DNA of 64,000 nt from CAZPQM01 sp964588995 (GTDB lineage Bacteria; Pseudomonadota; Alphaproteobacteria; Rickettsiales; UBA8987). The stretch covers positions 124,001 through 188,000 of the forward strand of contig CAZPQM010000002.1 of NCBI GenBank assembly GCA_964588995.1, given 5' to 3'. A program made the translations under genes and the position numbers. Below the pieces are notes generated by a model, which saw nothing but the letters and a program-made list of their open reading frames with translations, made no database searches and had not been told where the DNA came from. Positions 32,677 through 39,695 of this stretch are shown here, in pieces. The first letter of the stretch is position 1. Every line of letters begins with the position of its first letter.

Positions 32677-32877
32677 TTGGTAGAAATTACCGTAAGAGAT
32701 AATAATGTGGATCAGGCACTTCGCATCTTAAAGAAAAAGATGCAGCGCGAAGGCGTTTTTCGTGAGATGAAGCAACGTCGCTTCTATGAAAAACCGTCTG
32801 AGCGTCGTGTGCGTGAGAAGCAGGAAGCTATTCGACGTGCTCGTAAGCTCGCTCGTAAGCGCGCGGAGCATAGTTAG
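32677..32877 (+). CDS. rpsU: 30S ribosomal protein S21
   Basis: A 66-residue basic protein with the family core VRDNNVDQALRILKKKMQREG and FYEKPSERRVREK, ending in a lysine/arginine-rich tail. The family N-terminus is reached only by starting at TTG 32677, which has AAAGGGG at suitable spacing; no ATG or GTG in frame fits. A TTG start on a highly expressed ribosomal gene could limit translation, and a strong hairpin lies upstream. Its last 50 bases overlap a convergent unknown gene. Confidence 0.95.
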   Translation: MVEITVRDNNVDQALRILKKKMQREGVFREMKQRRFYEKPSERRVREKQEAIRRARKLARKRAEHS

Positions 32878-33286
32878 GCTTTGATTCTTCTGGGCTGTTC
32901 TTATTCAAGAGCGGCCCAAACCACTCCTCTATTACCCCTTCCTCTACATCTCTGAGTATCATAACGTCGTCCCGCAGCTGACAGTTCAGGGCGCCATGCC
33001 GCCATTGTAACTGCTCAATATGGCGGTGACACGATGCGATTCTTTCTTTGCGTTCAGAGCGGGAAATAACATCACAGGTTGTATATACGTGGACCGAGCT
33101 TTTATCAACGCGCTTCAACGAAATGGCAGAATCCTGCAATAGCTGATGTAATTTATCAAGCGCAACCTCATACTTTAAATCCTCCTCCAAAAGGGATGAT
33201 TGCATATTCTGAGAGGGCAAGTTAACCGTTTCATCCGCAAGCGCATATAGGTAGTCAATGCGTGCTATTTGGGTGCTTTTATTCAT
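32828..33286 (-). CDS. Unknown 152-residue protein convergent with rpsU
   Basis: A protein I do not recognise. ATG 33286 is chosen because GAAAGG lies at good spacing before it. The N-terminal 80 residues look like an alpha-helical coiled coil (ARIDYLYALADE, DLKYEVALDKLHQLLQD); the middle has several cysteines (TTCDVISR, ASCHRHIE, LNCQLRDD), and the end is rich in charged residues. Its last 50 bases are antisense to rpsU, which is unusual but possible for a convergent pair. A 12-pair hairpin (32891-32918) lies within its 3' part and could end rpsU transcription. No domain assignment is possible by eye. Confidence 0.6.
   Translation of the reverse strand: MNKSTQIARIDYLYALADETVNLPSQNMQSSLLEEDLKYEVALDKLHQLLQDSAISLKRVDKSSVHVYTTCDVISRSERKERIASCHRHIEQLQWRHGALNCQLRDDVMILRDVEEGVIEEWFGPLLNKNSPEESKPNYAPRAYERAYEHVE
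32891..32918. terminator. Hairpin downstream of rpsU, possible terminator without T-run
   Basis: TGGGCTGTTCTT and AAGAGCGGCCCA pair over 12 positions (two G-U pairs in the plus-strand RNA) with loop ATTC, 14 bases after the rpsU stop. There is no U-tract after it on the plus strand, so intrinsic termination is doubtful; it may protect the rpsU mRNA 3' end. It lies inside the coding region of the convergent unknown gene. Confidence 0.45.
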
Positions 33287-33414
33287 TGTCGTTACCTTTC
33301 TCCGTCCTTGGATACACAACTAATAAGGGTAATTGGTCAAGGCAAGGAAATTTTTTAACTTGCAAATTTATAAACCCATTTTATAAGTAACAGTGCATAT
33401 TGGAGATATGAAAT

Positions 33415-33588
33415 ATGTCTTATGATATAAAAGCTTTATCAATAACGCTCTTTTCGCTCATGCTTATTTGCTTATTCCTGCTGTTTACAGTAGTGACCGG
33501 AGAGAGTTTAGCATTCATGCATGCGATTGACGTATCGGATAGCCTGTTCGCCGCTTTTATTTCGGCTTTTCTGCTGTATAAACTCTAG
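33415..33588 (+). CDS. Small membrane protein, 57 residues, unknown
   Basis: A short open frame from ATG 33415 to TAG 33588, with GGAG nine bases before the start. The protein begins MSYDIKAL and has a hydrophobic helix at about residues 8-27 (SITLFSLMLICLFLLFTVV) and a second hydrophobic segment at about 45-57 (LFAAFISAFLLYKL), separated by a polar loop. This hydrophobic layout with a good ribosome site favours a real inner-membrane microprotein over chance. It stands alone between the unknown minus-strand gene and rpmI. The family is not recognised. Confidence 0.55.
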   Translation: MSYDIKALSITLFSLMLICLFLLFTVVTGESLAFMHAIDVSDSLFAAFISAFLLYKL

Positions 33589-33632
33589 CTTAGCGCTTGC
33601 ATTAGCGAATGATTACCGCTATATATGTGCTC

Positions 33633-33652
33633 CCCGCATTTTTGTTTGCGGG
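33633..33652. promoter_or_regulatory. Hairpin in the rpmI leader
   Basis: CCCGCA and TGCGGG (33633-33638 and 33647-33652) enclose an eight-base T-rich loop, 67 bases before rpmI. In many bacteria the rpmI-rplT mRNA leader is bound by L20 for feedback control; this simple hairpin alone does not prove such a site here. Confidence 0.35.
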
Positions 33653-33718
33653 CAGATAGTGCAGGCGTATGGCATGCCTAGCTATCATTCTGATCATATT
33701 ACTTACAGGGAGTTAGAA

Positions 33719-33928
33719 ATGCCAAAAATGAAAACCAAGTCGAGCGCTAAAAAGCGCTTTTCCTTAACGGCAAAGGGTAAAGTAAAAGCCAGTCAGTCCG
33801 GAAAAAAGCACGGTATGGTCAAACGGACCAAGTCGCAGCTACGTAATCAGCGCGGTACGACCATTCTGTCTGAAGCGGATGCCAATATTGTACGGCAATT
33901 CCTGCCTTATCGTAAGAAAAACAATTAA
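33719..33928 (+). CDS. rpmI: 50S ribosomal protein L35
   Basis: A 69-residue, strongly basic protein with the family start PKMKTKSSAKKRF and end QFLPYRKK. ATG 33719 follows AGGGAGTTAG. rplT starts 30 bases after it and pheST follow, the common order rpmI-rplT-pheS-pheT; infC, often upstream, is not in the window. Confidence 0.96.
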   Translation: MPKMKTKSSAKKRFSLTAKGKVKASQSGKKHGMVKRTKSQLRNQRGTTILSEADANIVRQFLPYRKKNN

Positions 33929-33958
33929 TTACCCTGTCGGACTTAAAGGAGAATTATC

Positions 33959-34384
33959 ATGGCACGAGCCAAAAACGGAACCGTAAACAAAAAACGTCAT
34001 AAGAAAATTATCAAGATGGCCAAAGGCTATCGTGGCCGCGCGAAGAATTGCTACCGTACAGCGATTCAACGCGTTGAAAAAGCGCTACAGTATCAATATC
34101 GCGATCGCCGTACCAAAAAGCGTGATTTCCGCCGCCTGTGGATTGCACGGATCAATGCTGCTGTACGTCAGGAAGGGCTGAACTACTCGCAATTCATGCA
34201 TGGTGTGAAGCAGGCCGGTATTGAAGTGGATCGCAAAATTCTTGCAGAACTTGCCGTTTCCGAGCCGGCTGCGTTTAAATCACTGGTGGATGATGTGAAA
34301 AAAACGCTGGAGCAAACCGCAAAGGAAGCCCCGAAGGCGGCCAAAACAGCCGCTGAGAAAGAGCCGGTGAAGAAGGCGGCTTAA
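33959..34384 (+). CDS. rplT: 50S ribosomal protein L20 with basic C-terminal tail
   Basis: Early 23S rRNA-binding assembly protein. Residues 1-118 follow the family (ARAKNGTVNKKRHKKIIKMA, GYRGRAKNCYRTA, FRRLWIARINAAVR). The protein has 141 residues, about 20 more than the E. coli protein; the extra tail is a lysine- and alanine-rich run (KAAKTAAEKEPVKKAA) that probably stays disordered on the ribosome. It is separated from pheS by a 185-base, repeat-containing gap. Confidence 0.96.
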   Translation: MARAKNGTVNKKRHKKIIKMAKGYRGRAKNCYRTAIQRVEKALQYQYRDRRTKKRDFRRLWIARINAAVRQEGLNYSQFMHGVKQAGIEVDRKILAELAVSEPAAFKSLVDDVKKTLEQTAKEAPKAAKTAAEKEPVKKAA

Positions 34385-34394
34385 GTTTTACATG

Positions 34395-34550
34395 TGTACC
34401 TCCTCCTGTTTGCGGTGGAGGCAATGAGGCTTAGTGACGAAATTCACTTAGCTGCAATGGTGGGGGCAAGATGGCCCGAGCCCTCCCCATAAATCTAAGC
34501 GATGTTTCATCGCAAGATTTCTTGCCTCTCCCCAAGCAGGAGAGGAGGCA
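34395..34550. repeat. Palindromic repeats (family D-like) between rplT and pheS
   Basis: The gap includes a first palindromic segment (ACCTCCTCCTGTTTGCGG with GGAGG partner, 34398-34421) and a second ending in CTCTCCCCAAGCAGGAGAGG (34527-34546), which is a clear hairpin. GATGTTTCATCGCAAG between them adds another fold. The hairpins could weaken transcription from rplT into pheST. No leader peptide rich in Phe codons was found. Confidence 0.65.
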
Positions 34551-34569
34551 TATAATATAGGGGTAAAGC

Positions 34570-35646
34570 ATGTCAGACGTAGCGCGTATTCTGGATGATG
34601 CGAAATCAGCGATTTCATCAAGTCAGTCACTGGATGACTTGGAAAAGATTCGCGTAAATTATCTGGGTAAATCCGGCGTTATTTCCGAACAGTTGAAAAG
34701 CCTGGGTAAGGCCCCGCCGGAGCAGCGCAAAGCGCTCGGGCAATCGCTGAATACCCTCAAGCAGGAGGTGCAAAGCCTTATTGAGTCCTCCCGTGCGCGG
34801 TTCGAAGAAGCGGCACTCAACGCCCGTCTTGAGAAGGAATGGATTGACGTGACGCTCGATCCGCGCGAAGCGCAGCAAGGTACGATTCACCCGATTACGC
34901 AGGTCATGCAGGAGCTGATCGCGATATTTGGTGCGCAAGGGTTTGAGATGGCCGAAGGGCCGGATGTGGAGGATGACTTCCATAATTTTACGGCGCTCAA
35001 TATCCCGGAAGCCCACCCCGCACGGCAAATGCACGACACGTTTTATTTGCAAAGTGAAGATGGTGAAGCGCCGAATGTGCTGCGGACGCATACTTCTCCC
35101 GTACAAATTCGTGCGATGGAAGCGGGTAAGCCTCCGTTTCGGATTATCGCGCCCGGGCGGACCTATCGCTGTGATTCCGACCAGACACACACGCCTATGT
35201 TCCACCAGATTGAAGGGCTTTATATTGATAAGCATGTGACGATGGCGCAGCTGAAAGGGTGCTTGATTTCCTTTGTGGAAACCTTTTTTAATCTGGATGA
35301 TGTGCCGGTGCGCTTCCGTCCGAGCTTTTTCCCCTTTACCGAGCCAAGCGCTGAGATGGATATCGGTTGCAAAAAAACCAAGCAGGAGCTGAAACTGGGT
35401 GAGGGCGATGACTGGTTGGAAATTCTCGGCTGCGGTATGGTGCATCCGAATGTGCTGAAAGCCGTGAATATCGACCCGGAGGAATATCAGGGCTTTGCCT
35501 TTGGTATCGGTATTGAGCGGCTCGCCATGCTGAAATATGGTATTGCGGATTTGCGCACCTTCTTTGATGCCGATAGCCGCTGGCTCGCGCATTATGGGTT
35601 TGCGCCCGAGGACGTACCAAGTTTGCAGGGGGGATTGGTTAAGTGA
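34570..35646 (+). CDS. pheS: Phenylalanyl-tRNA synthetase alpha subunit
   Basis: Catalytic subunit of the alpha2-beta2 class II synthetase charging tRNA-Phe. An N-terminal coiled coil (residues 1-90) is followed by the class II core: motif 1 region around GTIHPITQVMQE, motif 2 with RTHTSPVQIRAM and ICD-like FRIIAPGRTYR, and the C-terminal GIGIERLAMLKYG motif 3. At 358 residues it has normal length. Its stop overlaps the pheT start by four bases. Confidence 0.97.
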   Translation: MSDVARILDDAKSAISSSQSLDDLEKIRVNYLGKSGVISEQLKSLGKAPPEQRKALGQSLNTLKQEVQSLIESSRARFEEAALNARLEKEWIDVTLDPREAQQGTIHPITQVMQELIAIFGAQGFEMAEGPDVEDDFHNFTALNIPEAHPARQMHDTFYLQSEDGEAPNVLRTHTSPVQIRAMEAGKPPFRIIAPGRTYRCDSDQTHTPMFHQIEGLYIDKHVTMAQLKGCLISFVETFFNLDDVPVRFRPSFFPFTEPSAEMDIGCKKTKQELKLGEGDDWLEILGCGMVHPNVLKAVNIDPEEYQGFAFGIGIERLAMLKYGIADLRTFFDADSRWLAHYGFAPEDVPSLQGGLVK

Positions 35647-38030
35647 AATTCACGCTAAGCTGGTTGAAAGAGCATCTGGAAACGGATGCGACGTTAGAGC
35701 AGATTCTCGATCGTTTGACAGCGCTCGGGCTTGAGGTCGAAGACGTGGTCAATCGCGGTGAGGCGCTGGCCGATTTTAAGGTCGCGAAAATAACTGAAGC
35801 GAAGCCACACCCGGATGCGGATAAATTGCAAGTCTGCAAAGTGGATGATGGCAATGAGTCGCTGCAAATTGTATGCGGTGCGCCGAATGCGCGGGCTGGT
35901 CTGACCGTCTGTCTTGCGCCGGTGGGGGTGCGGATTCCGGCCAATGATTTAAAGATCAAACCGGTCGAGATTCGCGGCGTCAAGAGTAACGGTATGTTAT
36001 GCTCGGCAGCGGAAATTGGGCTTGGTGAGGATGCAGCCGGCATTATGGAGTTGGATGAGCAGCTACAGGCGGGAGCATCTTTTCCGGAGGCGACGGGGCT
36101 GGATGATCCGATCATTGAAATTGCGATTACACCCAATCGTGGCGATTGCCTTGGTGTCTATGGCATTGCGCGCGATTTGGCGGCAAGCGGCTTGGGAGCG
36201 CTAAAGCCTTTGCCGAAGACGCATATTCAGGCAACCGGGAAATCGCCTATCGAGGTTTCGATAGCATATACCGAAGGGTGCAGCCTTTTTCTTGGGCGCT
36301 ATATCCAGGGTGTGAAAAATGGTCCAAGCCCGAAATGGCTGAAAGATCGGCTGGAAGCGGTCGGCGCGAAGTCGATTTCGGCGCTGGTGGATGTCACGAA
36401 TTATATGAGCCTGACCTATGGCCGTCCGGCGCATGTGTTCGATGCGGATAAGCTCACGGGTGATATTGTGGTGCGTTCAGCAAAAGCGGGTGAGACCTAC
36501 ACGGGGCTGGATGAGGAGGAATATACGCTTGCGGACGGGATGGTGGTCGTAGCCGATGATAAGGGAACGCAGGCATTAGCCGGTATTTTAGGCGGTATGG
36601 ATTCCGGCTCGTTTGACGATACGACCAATGTGTTTCTGGAAATTGCGCAGTTTGACCCGATCAAAGTGGCACTCGCAGGGCGGGAATTGCAGATTGATTC
36701 GGATGCGCGCTATCGTTTTGAGCGTTCAGTCGATCACGGCTTTGCTGAAACCAGTATGGAGCTTGCAACGCAGATGATTCTGGAGTTGTGCGGCGGCGAA
36801 GCGAGCGAAGTGGTGATTGCGGGAAATTCAGAGGCTGAGCTGCGGACATTAACCTTTCGCCCTCAACGTATTAAAGACGTGCTAGGGGTTGAAATTGCGG
36901 AACAGGAAGTTAGTGATTATCTTCAGCGCCTAGGGTTTGGCGTGGAAACGGCCGATCAAAGCTGGAAACTTACCATCCCAAGCTGGCGCGCCGATATTGC
37001 GATTGAGGAAGATATTATTGAGGAGGTTGCTCGCTTGCATGGCTATGATGCGATACCGACCGAGCCGTTGCCGCCAGTAATCCTTAAGCAAACCAGCCTT
37101 AGCCCCTCGCAGCGCAAGCGCTTTGATGTCAGCCGCGTGCTGGCGGGCAGGGGGCTGAAAGAAGCGGTTACGTTTTCGTTTGTTTCTTCCGAGGAAGCCA
37201 GACGTTTTGCCGAAAATGATAATGTCCCGTTGCTTGCGAATCCAATCAGTTCGGAGCTGGATGCGCTCCGCCCTTCCGCGTTACCGCATTTACTGAGCGC
37301 GCAGCAGCGCAATCACGCCCGTGGATTAAGCGATGAGGCGCTCTTTGAAATCGGGCCGGTATTTTCCTCGCACCAGCCGGGTAAGCAGCAGCGCGTCGCC
37401 AGTGGCCTTCGTGCGGGTAAAGCGGCCAAAGCCTCGCCGCTAACGCAGGAGCGCGTGGTCGATGTGTTTGATGCAAAGGCCGATAGCTTGGCGGTGCTGG
37501 GTCAGTATGTTGCCACCGATAATGTGCAGGTGACGCGCGAAGCGCCCGGCTATTACCACCCCGCGCGGAGTGGTGCGCTAACGCTTGGCAAGCAGGTGCT
37601 TGGCTATTTCGGTGAGCTGCATCCGGCCATTGTGAAGCAGTATGATCTGGAACATGCCGTTGCATTTGAGGTGTTTATGGATAACGCACCTATGCCAAAA
37701 GCGCGGAAATCAACGGCGCGACCGCTCTACAACCCGTCTAATTTGCAGCGTGTAAAGCGTGATTTTGCGTTTCTGGTGGATGCGCAACGTGAAGCGCAGG
37801 AAATCGTGCGTGCGCTCAAAAAGGTGGATAAAAATCTCATTCAGTCAGTGCATCTTTTTGATGTGTACTCGGGTGAGCATGTGCAAGCGGGTAAAAAATC
37901 CGTCGCATTTACCGTGACGATCCAGCCAACGAAGGAAACGCTTAACGATGAGGCGATTAATGCACTGTCGGATAAGATCATAACCGCAGTCACGGAATCC
38001 ACCGGCGGCATACTCCGCGACGGGCGTTAG
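35643..38030 (+). CDS. pheT: Phenylalanyl-tRNA synthetase beta subunit
   Basis: Beta subunit of 795 residues carrying the editing site and the tRNA anticodon-binding domain. The N-terminal region is LSWLKEHLETDATLEQIL; the OB (tRBD) region has PHPDADKLQVCKVD; the B3/B4 editing domain shows ALVDVTNYMSLTYGRPAHVFD; the C-terminal ferredoxin-like anticodon-binding domain ends the protein. It starts with GTG at 35643, inside the pheS stop region. No internal insertion was detected despite the repeats nearby. Confidence 0.97.
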   Translation: MKFTLSWLKEHLETDATLEQILDRLTALGLEVEDVVNRGEALADFKVAKITEAKPHPDADKLQVCKVDDGNESLQIVCGAPNARAGLTVCLAPVGVRIPANDLKIKPVEIRGVKSNGMLCSAAEIGLGEDAAGIMELDEQLQAGASFPEATGLDDPIIEIAITPNRGDCLGVYGIARDLAASGLGALKPLPKTHIQATGKSPIEVSIAYTEGCSLFLGRYIQGVKNGPSPKWLKDRLEAVGAKSISALVDVTNYMSLTYGRPAHVFDADKLTGDIVVRSAKAGETYTGLDEEEYTLADGMVVVADDKGTQALAGILGGMDSGSFDDTTNVFLEIAQFDPIKVALAGRELQIDSDARYRFERSVDHGFAETSMELATQMILELCGGEASEVVIAGNSEAELRTLTFRPQRIKDVLGVEIAEQEVSDYLQRLGFGVETADQSWKLTIPSWRADIAIEEDIIEEVARLHGYDAIPTEPLPPVILKQTSLSPSQRKRFDVSRVLAGRGLKEAVTFSFVSSEEARRFAENDNVPLLANPISSELDALRPSALPHLLSAQQRNHARGLSDEALFEIGPVFSSHQPGKQQRVASGLRAGKAAKASPLTQERVVDVFDAKADSLAVLGQYVATDNVQVTREAPGYYHPARSGALTLGKQVLGYFGELHPAIVKQYDLEHAVAFEVFMDNAPMPKARKSTARPLYNPSNLQRVKRDFAFLVDAQREAQEIVRALKKVDKNLIQSVHLFDVYSGEHVQAGKKSVAFTVTIQPTKETLNDEAINALSDKIITAVTESTGGILRDGR

Positions 38031-38140
38031 CAACGAATTATGAGCTAACGCGTTTTACAGCCAGATGCAGGTGGCCAACAACGTTCTCATTTCACCCCTT
38101 TATTTGAGGGAGAAAACATTGAGTCTATTGTAGTAAACTT

Positions 38141-38166
38141 AGCCTAATTAATAGCTTAATTAGGCT
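38141..38166. terminator. Perfect 11-pair hairpin at the ntrX stop codon (convergent with pheT)
   Basis: AGCCTAATTAA (38141-38151) and TTAATTAGGCT (38156-38166) are exact inverted copies around the loop TAGC. The hairpin overlaps the ntrX stop codon (38160-38162) and lies between the convergent ends of pheT and ntrX, where a bidirectional terminator would be expected. The stem is A+T-rich and has no proper T-run, so termination is likely only partial or needs help. Confidence 0.55.
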
Positions 38167-39593
38167 GTAGCTAGTTCTTTCTCAGCAGCTTCGGCGGCTT
38201 CGGAGTCTTTTTCTTCGAAGACGTTCAAGGATTTCAGTTTGCGGTGAAGTGCTGAACGTTCCATGCCGATAAAGCTCGCCGTGCGCGAAATGTTCCCGCC
38301 GAAACGGTTGATCTGCGCAGTGAGATATTGCCGCTCGAATACTTCCCGCGCTTCGCGGAGCCGCATCGACAAAATATCCGAATTCGTTTCCGGTGTCATC
38401 AGTGCGGGTGTAGTCGAGAATACCTCCTGCGGCAGCATTTCCGAGGTTACCGGACCGTCTTCATCTGCAGGGCACATAATCAGCAGCCATTCAATCACGT
38501 TGCGGAGCTGGCGGAGATTACCCGGCCAGTTATAAGCCTGAAGTGCCGCCATTGCATCGGGTGATAAATCGCGCGGCTGTAGCTTTGAGGTTTCCGCCGC
38601 ATGAGCGAGCAGGCAATCGCAGATCAGCGGTATATCTTCGCGGCGTTCTTTAAGAGAAGGCGCTTCAAGCGGCACGACATTGAGCCGGTAATAGAGATCC
38701 TCGCGGAAATTACCTTTGCTGATCTCCTCTTTTATATCCTTATTAGTCGCGGAAATAACGCGCACATCGGCGTGCATTTGCTTACGTCCGCCGACACGTT
38801 CGAAATTACCGTCCTGCAGGAAACGTACGAATTTGCCTTGCGTGGTTGACGGGATGTCCGTAACTTCATCGATATAGAGTGTGCCACCATGCGCCTGTTC
38901 GAATACACCGACTTTCCGTGGGGGCGCGTTTAAATCCTCGCTGTCTTCGGTGCCAAAGAGCTCATGGTCCACCATATCGGTACCGAGCGTGCCGGCATTG
39001 AGCACGACAAACGGACCGGATTTGCGGTTGGATTTCGCATGGATAGAGCGCGCGATCATTTCCTTGCCACTTCCTGCCGGACCGTTGATGAAGATGCGGC
39101 TACCGGTCGGCGCGACACGCTCGATTGACTGGCGAAGCTGCGTTACGGCAGCCGAGTCGCCGATGAGCAGGTTGATGCTGCCGGTTTTGAGCTTGAGCTC
39201 CTGATTTTCCTTTTTGAGTGACATAGCTTCAATGGCGCGGTCGACCGTATGAACGAGCCGGTCTTCCTTGAATGGCTTTTCGATATAGTCATATGCGCCC
39301 ATTTTGAGCGAGCTGATCGCCGTTTCGATATTACCATGCCCACTGATGATAATCACCGGAGTGGACGGGTATTTCCGTTTGACGGTTTCCAATATACCTA
39401 AGCCATCCAGCGCACTGTCTTTCAGCCAGATATCAAGAATCAACGCATCGGGAATCTGTTCGGCAAGCGAAGCAAACGCCTCGTCACTGTTCTTCCCTGA
39501 CTGCGTTTTATACCCTTCGTCTTCCAGAATGTCACAGATGAGCTCGCGAATATCTTGCTCATCATCAATTACGAGAACTGTTTTCCCCTGCAT
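38160..39593 (-). CDS. ntrX: Sigma-54-type response regulator NtrX
   Basis: Response regulator of the NtrYX pair, linked to nitrogen, redox and envelope control in alphaproteobacteria. The receiver holds the phosphorylated Asp54 (LILDIWLKD), Thr/Ser and Lys positions (IISGHG, EKPF). The AAA+ part has Walker A GPAGSGKE (171-178) and GGTLYIDEV. The GAFTGA loop that contacts sigma-54 is missing; ELFGTEDSED continues straight into the VGVFEQAHGG segment, as is usual for NtrX. A Fis-type helix-turn-helix (NRFGGNISRTASFIG) lies near the C-terminus. The start is 102 bases after ntrY. Confidence 0.95.
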   Translation of the reverse strand: MQGKTVLVIDDEQDIRELICDILEDEGYKTQSGKNSDEAFASLAEQIPDALILDIWLKDSALDGLGILETVKRKYPSTPVIIISGHGNIETAISSLKMGAYDYIEKPFKEDRLVHTVDRAIEAMSLKKENQELKLKTGSINLLIGDSAAVTQLRQSIERVAPTGSRIFINGPAGSGKEMIARSIHAKSNRKSGPFVVLNAGTLGTDMVDHELFGTEDSEDLNAPPRKVGVFEQAHGGTLYIDEVTDIPSTTQGKFVRFLQDGNFERVGGRKQMHADVRVISATNKDIKEEISKGNFREDLYYRLNVVPLEAPSLKERREDIPLICDCLLAHAAETSKLQPRDLSPDAMAALQAYNWPGNLRQLRNVIEWLLIMCPADEDGPVTSEMLPQEVFSTTPALMTPETNSDILSMRLREAREVFERQYLTAQINRFGGNISRTASFIGMERSALHRKLKSLNVFEEKDSEAAEAAEKELATA

Positions 39594-39627
39594 ACGTACC
39601 CCAAGTATTTATGTTACCCAAAAACCC

Positions 39628-39647
39628 TTGTTGTACATATGCAACAA
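39628..39647. promoter_or_regulatory. Near-palindrome in the ntrY-ntrX gap
   Basis: TTGTTG and CAACAA (39628-39633, 39642-39647) flank TACATATG, giving a 20-base inverted repeat about 35 bases before the ntrX start codon. It could be an operator for autoregulation or a weak RNA hairpin. No matching site was recognised upstream of ntrY. Confidence 0.3.
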
Positions 39648-39695
39648 AGTGATGCATGAATCAACAGGAAAGTGAAAATTATTTCGGAGTGGTTA

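Noticed and set aside
34385..34569. Phenylalanine-codon leader peptide attenuator before pheST
   Set aside because: No short frame with repeated Phe codons and no classical terminator/antiterminator pair was found; the hairpins there look like repeats.
38160..39593. Loss of GAFTGA in NtrX as evidence of decay
   Set aside because: NtrX proteins commonly lack this loop; the rest of the protein is intact.
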